NCBI RefSeq assembly: GCF_964340395.1
Contig: NC_135570.1
Location: 12,883,822-12,947,821 of the forward strand
Direction: 5' to 3'
Length of the DNA stretch: 64,000 nucleotides
Source: Glandiceps talaboti
Taxonomy: Eukaryota; Hemichordata; Enteropneusta; Spengelidae
Shown: positions 57,626 to 64,000 of the stretch, one piece after another
Layout of the letters: every line of letters starts with the position of its first letter
Numbering within the stretch: the first letter of the stretch is position 1
Program-made: the position numbers and the translations under genes
The notes under the pieces: generated by a model
Told to the model about the DNA's origin: nothing
Databases searched by the model: none
What the model saw: the letters and a program-made list of their open reading frames with translations, nothing else

Positions 57626-60420
57626 GAAGACAAAAAAGTGACTTTTTGAAGTTATGAAATAAGTATCATGTACGTCTGCACCGCACAGAGCTGCACACAC
57701 AAAAAAACTAAAAATGTCTGCTTAAAGTTTAATGGTGTCCCGCATTGGGTGTAAAATTTCGTAATTTTCCTTCCGTTGACTTGTGAGTGATAATCACATT
57801 GTTCTAAATTTTTTCATGCACTGTTTTAAAATAGTGAGGAATATCTGGGTGACCTATGGGTAGTTTTAGATTCACAAATAGCTGATTTTTAAGTGTTTAA
57901 AAAAATGGTGTAGACAAGTTAAAACCCGAGTTTTTTCTGTAATTGGAACTCAATTTGGTGGTTTCACCATTTTAGTATGTAGTTAATTAGCATAATATTG
58001 TTACACGGAATGTAGCAAGTTCAAATTCGTCACCAAAATGGATTCTTAGTCCTAGTGTATTCATGTGTTACTTGTCGACTTGTTTTATCTTTTATTTTTT
58101 TAAATAAGCGTCAAGAATTCAATTTTTTCCAGCGGCATAGCCTTTTGGGAATAATATCAACAGTATGTATATCAGCATTGTCTTCTTTTCATAGCCTAGT
58201 AACAGTTATTTTTCCAGCTTTGGGTATACGCCCTCATCTCCCCCATCGTTTTTATACTTTGGTTTGCCCCCAATTGTTTTCTGTGCAATGGGTGACACCA
58301 TTATAAAGACATGGGGGTTTACAGGGTTCGGGACTGTTCGTAGTTTGGGAAGGTTTCAAAAACCCCACCACACATTAACATCCATTGTAAATTCCCATAA
58401 GCCCAAACAAGGAATTTATATTGATCATAAAGAATCACGTAGAGAGAGATATCAATGTAAACATTAATAAATAAAATTTCCCAAAAAGTGAACAGTCCTT
58501 TTGTAAGAATTAATAATGAACTAGATAGCGCAAAATGTAACTTTGACATTGGTTATATCATGAGATACAAACTTGTATGTGTAGAGTTTTATGTGTTTTA
58601 ATGTTTCCATGATACAATGACTGGCTTGGAAAAAGGTAAATAAAGCTGTGCTAAATATATATATATCACAACCTTGTGAGTGTCTGTTCTGAGTCCCCAA
58701 GATTCCCATTTAACATGTAGGCGCCTAAGAAATAAACTGATTAAAGATGAACTAGCTTCAACTGGATGTTTTTGAAACTATTTTGTTAGATGTGTAAGGA
58801 CTTAATTGTAAAATTGTACACCCTGTGAATGACCTGTGGATAAACGTATTTGTGTAGCAGTACACATGATATGGTGCAATGTATCCAAACAAAATGATTG
58901 TGGGTCTGTACCCAGAAATGAGCACCCAATGAATCACGATTTTAACTTATTACTATACTACTTATAGATAAAATAGACCTACAATTGACATATACAGTGT
59001 CTAATTATTGGTATTTAAGTGACTGTATAATTGTTGGTTGTCTGATCAAAAATATGAAACAATACCGCAGTTACAGCTTGTGCATCTTTAAAGTTTTTCT
59101 GCTACTTTTGTTCAAGAAAATTCAAACCAATTCTTAGTTCAAATCAAGGAAGCAATGAGGGGTCACCATGCAATTTAATGTTATTTTTCACAACTTGTAC
59201 TTTTTTTGTGTACGAACAAATCCCCAGTAAGAAATAGGATTAGATAGAGGTGAAAATTATATCGAAATTAAGAAGCACTTTTCCAATATGGCCACCGAAA
59301 TCCAATATGGCCACCAACTACTGTGTTAACTATATGGTAGAATAGCAGATTGTTGATTTCTTTTGAAACAAGGTGGTGAACCCCAGAATACTTTCAGTAT
59401 TTCAAAAGGGACCACCTTGACAGAGATTTTTAAGAACTCTGATTTTCAGTGAAAATTGTCCCTGGGGTGCATTCTACTGTATGGTGACAATGAAATGGGT
59501 CTCAATCATACAAAACAGAAAATAATGTGTTGTTAAAGTGATGAGTTTGAAGGAAGTATATGAAGACAAATGTGATGTGTGTGAGGTAGATGAACACTAC
59601 ACACAACCGATATGTCTTTGTGAAAGGTCTTGGGGAAATCAGGATTTTTTCAATATTGAGCAATACCTAAAAACCCTATACAGTGAACAGATCTGGATAC
59701 ACCTGGCCCTAGGAACATGCACACTAAATAGCAAAGCATGCAAGCTGAGGAGTGGTTTCACAGAAGAAGTGAAGAACATCAATCTAGACCAAAAATACAA
59801 ACAAAACAACCATATAAAGTATGCAAATTAATCAATTAGTAATGCAAATCCTACCTATGATATCTATATGACACATATGGCAAATGTGGCATGATACTGT
59901 AAGACTGCAAAAAAACTTATGACATTCTGAACTACCATAATTTAACATCATTTATTATGCTCGTTGGGTCATGTAGTATGCATGTTACACCAACCTATAA
60001 CATATGGATGATGGTATAAATTGTGATGAAATTCATAGCTAAAGTTGATACTATACAACCTATTTGTAAATATGATTTGATTATACAAATTAGCTATGAA
60101 ATGTGAAAATTCTACCCATTATGTCTATAACATTAGTCGTATGTCCAAAACTTTTCATGGCATTTTGAGTTACAATGGGAGATATTTCGTCTGGTAAATT
60201 TCATGAATTGTGCAAATTAGCCAGTCAAAAGCAAGTATTTCCTGTCCTATTTGGCATATGTACATGTTAGATGAAAGTCTAGGCTACAACCGATAATATA
60301 TCACCAAACTAGGAAATCTCATTAAGTATGCAAATTATTGACCTAATATGCAAATCACATCAGTCCTGTACGTTGGATATATGAGGTAAGTTGGTAAAAT
60401 TATTAGTTACCAATGCGTGT
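57626..60420. other. Intergenic-like stretch
   Basis: AT-rich; no supported gene. A 17-bp direct repeat CCAATATGGCCACC occurs twice near 59284 and 59302, and TATGCAAAT words occur at about 59820 onward. Confidence 0.5.
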
Positions 60421-61300
60421 CTTTTATACTTCGCCGTTTTTAGCTTTGCTTCTGCTAGTCCTGCTTGCAGACGGTGCACTCATCTCGCTCAACACCTTGC
60501 AGACAGTGCTTTCGTTTCGCTCAACACCTGCACCGTCTGCTGGGGCGAACACCAGTGTAAGTTGTAACCACTGACCAGCCTATTTCGAGCGCGCCAGCAA
60601 AAATGCTTTCGCACCAAGAGAATTACATACCCAGCGTTCAAATGTGTACTCATTTTACATCTCTTTGACGATAGTTGTCACTATTAAGATCACAAAAAGT
60701 GTAGAAATCGGAACTTTATGAGTTCGAACTATAATTTTAAATGTCCCACCACAAATGCCGCCATATTTGATTACGGCATCGTACGGAATATGACTCCTAA
60801 TATGAGGCCCTGAAAGAAATTTACGGTTGAACTTGGGGTTTCGATATTTTTGGTCATCCGAACTGGGACTTTTGTAGTCACGGCGAGGTAAAATTACAAA
60901 ATAGTCGATTTATATTTAACAACTGGGCGTGTTTAGTTACCAGCATTTCTGGTAAAGCCCAGGTGTCATAGCTTAGCAAGGCCATGGATGTGGCAAGACG
61001 GAGCAGGAATAATTTATAGTAGGGACGACCGCTTGCTCGCGCTCTTTACGTTGTAAGAATATCGTCGTCATATACTTCCACGGAACGAAACGATCAAGAA
61101 CGATATAAAATCGTAATATATGTGCAGATGACAAAAAAAAATCAATTACATACACAATAAAAAGCAAAATTTCTCTACTCAAATTTACATCCCGGCTACG
61201 TACGTGTACGCGAACTACGGCCGTACCGCGCCAGCAAAGGGTAGCATGCGCACACAAAAATTTTATGGCCGTGTTCTGCGCAAGGCGATCTCCATGTGAA
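60421..61300. other. CpG-richer patch with inverted and direct repeats
   Basis: This stretch has clearly more CG dinucleotides than the rest of the window (for example 60580-60600 and 61190-61250). GCAGACGGTGCA at 60467-60478 has its exact inverse complement at 60529-60540, with a CTCGCTCAACACC-type direct repeat between them. It could be a promoter region of a neighbouring gene or a mobile-element remnant; no coding frame was convincing. Confidence 0.3.
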
Positions 61301-63757
61301 CAAATTATTATTATTGCCCATTTGTTACAGCGTTGAAAAAGAAGAAATAGTTTACATTCTTAGTCAAAAGATTAAAGGGAGAACGGAAAATAGCTTCAGT
61401 TGAGTTTGTAGTGCGGTTACTGAAAGTTATGGCTCTGACTGCCATCTTCTGGGAGATATAGATATTTAGTAAATGTGAAAGGTAAGTGGAGCCCCAAACC
61501 TCTAGGCCATATGAAATGTGTGGTCAAATCGAAGCGCATGGCGGGTAATTTATCGTACAGTGCAACGATGATACGCTAGTATACTAATTAGTGTCTCATC
61601 ACTATGTTCTCAATGTTAGATAAAGGTACCATACGTTGTATATCTCATAATTGGTAAATATAGTTTAATTATACAAAGTAACTCATTGAAATAAAAGATA
61701 CATCAACAAGATTTAGATCATACATTTAATTATGCAAATTAAAAACTACATCAGCAAGCTATATCAAACACTTGCGTGTTATTTTCATCGATGCAAGCAT
61801 AAAATTGTAAAAAAGAATTGCGTTACAGTCGTCGTTTATGCAAATACCTCATTAATATTCATAGGATGTTTACTGAAACGTAATCAGTTCTAGCCGTAAA
61901 AATTAAAAAAAAATATGTGTACCAAATTTGGTTTGAACTGAGCCAGTCGTGAATACTATGAATGAAACGTCAAAGACAAAGGAAAGTGTGTGAACATTAA
62001 ATATTAAACACACATTATTTGCATTGGCTAAACAAAGACATAAAGGTGTGGTTTCAGTTTGCCCGAACATAGGCTTGATCTCAGTGCAAACATAATTTGT
62101 TTTAGTGGAGAAAAAACCGTAACAAACAATATAGGACATAGTCAAGATTGAAATGATAGTGGGGAAGATGGCGGACTGATGAGGACATATCAAATGGAAA
62201 CAGTTTAAATGTTCATATGACAAGTATGTTTGTGGTTCTTATCTACACATATCACTGAAATAGTGGTATGCATGGCTATCAATTATTATAAGAATTTGTA
62301 TGGAAATATTGATCGCATGCGCAATGCATACTTCTTTTAATTGTTTACATATGTTAAAATATTCTTGGATCAACTTACGTACGAAAAGCTGTGAAGATAG
62401 TTATGGTCAGTAAGATGAAAAATAATGAAGTCTGAATGATCTGGACTGAAATCGAAACAAGTAAACACGTTGGTATTTGACAGTGTGTAAATACAAGCAG
62501 CTTATGTCGCAGACAATCTGTCAACAATAGGTCATCTCTAGATCTACAGTTCATGTTGTGTCATGCCGTCTCGAGATTGTTGAAATCATTCAAATTCGTG
62601 TTCGATGTCAGGTTCCTACAGTGTTTTGGGTGCCCCGCCTACCCACCATTTAGTGGGAATATATCCGTCGAGATACAACTTTTCAAAGGTTCTTATTTGA
62701 CATATTAATACTGAGGCCAGCTTTCGCGTTTATACAGATAATGTAATATATCCTTACATGTGTATTTTAAGAAAACTGTATTGTAAGAATTGCAACATTG
62801 CCTTTCTGCAGACTTTGTCTCTGACTTCGGATCATGGTTAATCTGAAAACCCCTTTTCATCGTGTTGTGATTTTGTAATTACTATGTTTAGGTTCAGACA
62901 TGACGCTGTTAATACATGTCGCCAAACACCTATAGCTAGTTAGAGAAATGGCTCTGGCTTTGGAGTGAGGCCGTGAGGCCAAACTCATGGATAACACGAA
63001 ATAATTTTCAATGTTCAAGTTTTACAACATACTGTAACATCGTCTCGTATGTAGTCTATCCGTGACTGTACTTGCTGATCCTAAGTTGCAATAATATTAG
63101 ATTCAGTTATAATTTCATATAAAAAGTAGAGAAAGAAGAATAAGAATCGATATAATGTGGAATATTTAATCCGTGAACTACCCATACCATCTGTAAGGGA
63201 TTTCTGCTAACTTCCATGGTAATTAATGTCTTTGACCTCGTGGTATATTTTAGATTGCGAAATCAAAATGGTACAAGATATGATATGTGTTAAGTTTTTT
63301 AATACACTTACATAACAGTTGTTTGGATTTACAATGTAAAAGCGTTGCTATTGGTTACATCACGTATGATATAAACTTACATGACTCATGTCTCGAATCG
63401 TAGTCTCTATCTCCACATTCATCCGTCCCCCTCTAAACTCGTCCAGCCAAATGTTAGGACTCAGACTGTGCCTATTTAAAGTTGCTTGAGATATATCTAA
63501 CAAATTCGAAGTACAAAACAAGTATCGTTGGTATGTAACGCTGGAACGCATTCACCAAATAAGACTTATATAAACACAAGGCGCCATTTCTCTTCAACAT
63601 CATACTATTACTCTATCTAACAGTTCGTACAGCATAACTAAGCCTAAGGTGATAAAGACGTCTGAACCAAAGTACAGGCCATACGTTTCATTCAGAACTC
63701 GACACACATGAAATCAAAGACCTTTTTTACCTTCCGTAGGGGAGATTATGTAATACT

Positions 63758-63789
<32 letters not shown>

Positions 63790-64000
63790 CCTGCCTGCCT
63801 GCCTACCTATCTGTCTGTCTTTCTTTATGTGGCCCTCGATATCTCAAAACACATTTGATAAATTCTCAAGAAACCTGTTACCCATCTTTCTCATGCCACC
63901 GGGGCAAGAGCTGATTATATTTTGGTAAATATTCTTTCAATATTAATGAGTCATTTGCATAATTAACGATTTTCAGTGATTAATATTTTTGGGTAAATGT
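61301..64000. other. Intergenic-like stretch to window end
   Basis: AT-rich with TATGCAAAT words near 61734 and 61838 and a microsatellite near 63760. No gene was supported. Confidence 0.45.
63759..63822. repeat. Microsatellite (GTCT)n/(GCCT)n
   Basis: A run of TGTC units followed by TGCC units over about 60 bp. Confidence 0.9.

Noticed and set aside
59538-59831. Plus-strand 97-codon open frame with several Cys
   Set aside because: No recognisable homology, no splice, Kozak or codon-bias support, and it lies in AT-rich intergenic sequence.
60973-61257. Minus-strand 94-codon open frame in the CpG-richer patch
   Set aside because: Composition and length are consistent with chance; no domain was recognised.

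Overview
The window is eukaryotic and looks like an invertebrate animal genome. It is AT-rich, has long introns with simple repeats and minisatellites, and shows GT-AG splicing throughout. It holds one recognisable gene on the + strand, the 3' part of a giant ankyrin. The species cannot be named from the sequence. The layout, with the giant exons 3' of the death-domain exons, is the one known from invertebrate ankyrins such as fly Ank2 and nematode unc-44. In vertebrate ANK2 and ANK3 the giant exon lies between the UPA and death domains.

Layout. 1-740 is a degenerate minisatellite. 2444-8034 holds a string of candidate mini-exons for the acidic linker that follows the UPA domain. The ankyrin repeats, ZU5 and most or all of UPA must lie upstream of the window. 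10373-12025 encodes the linker end and the death domain, followed by small exons at 13400 and 14988. From 15469 to 45645 there is a chain of 31 well-supported exons. All are multiples of three in phase 0-0, and most end in a GAG codon just before the GT donor. Two of them are giant: 25354-34599 (9,246 nt, 3,082 codons, with a core of near-identical 198-bp repeats) and 41681-44593 (2,913 nt, 971 codons, with a different repeat of about 44 residues). Four terminal exons (47702, 48324, 49294, 56389) leave phase 0 and encode the conserved-type ankyrin tail, ending in a TAG at 56594-56596. A 3' UTR with AATAAA signals near 57.2-57.6 kb follows. I found no convincing gene from 57.7 to 64 kb. That stretch contains scattered octamer-like ATGCAAAT motifs, a CpG-richer patch at 60.4-61.3 kb, and microsatellites.

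How the parts fit. In known giant ankyrins the N-terminal half binds membrane proteins and spectrin, while the giant-exon tails are long, acidic, disordered segments that work in axons. Here about 5,130 residues of the protein are encoded within the window. Points of most interest are three W-x-x-V motifs in acidic context, resembling the Atg8/GABARAP-binding motifs of vertebrate giant ankyrins; a Cys-rich exon trio with a possible alternative C-terminus; the modular phase-0 exon chain; and a splice donor that has been tandemly duplicated with its intron start.
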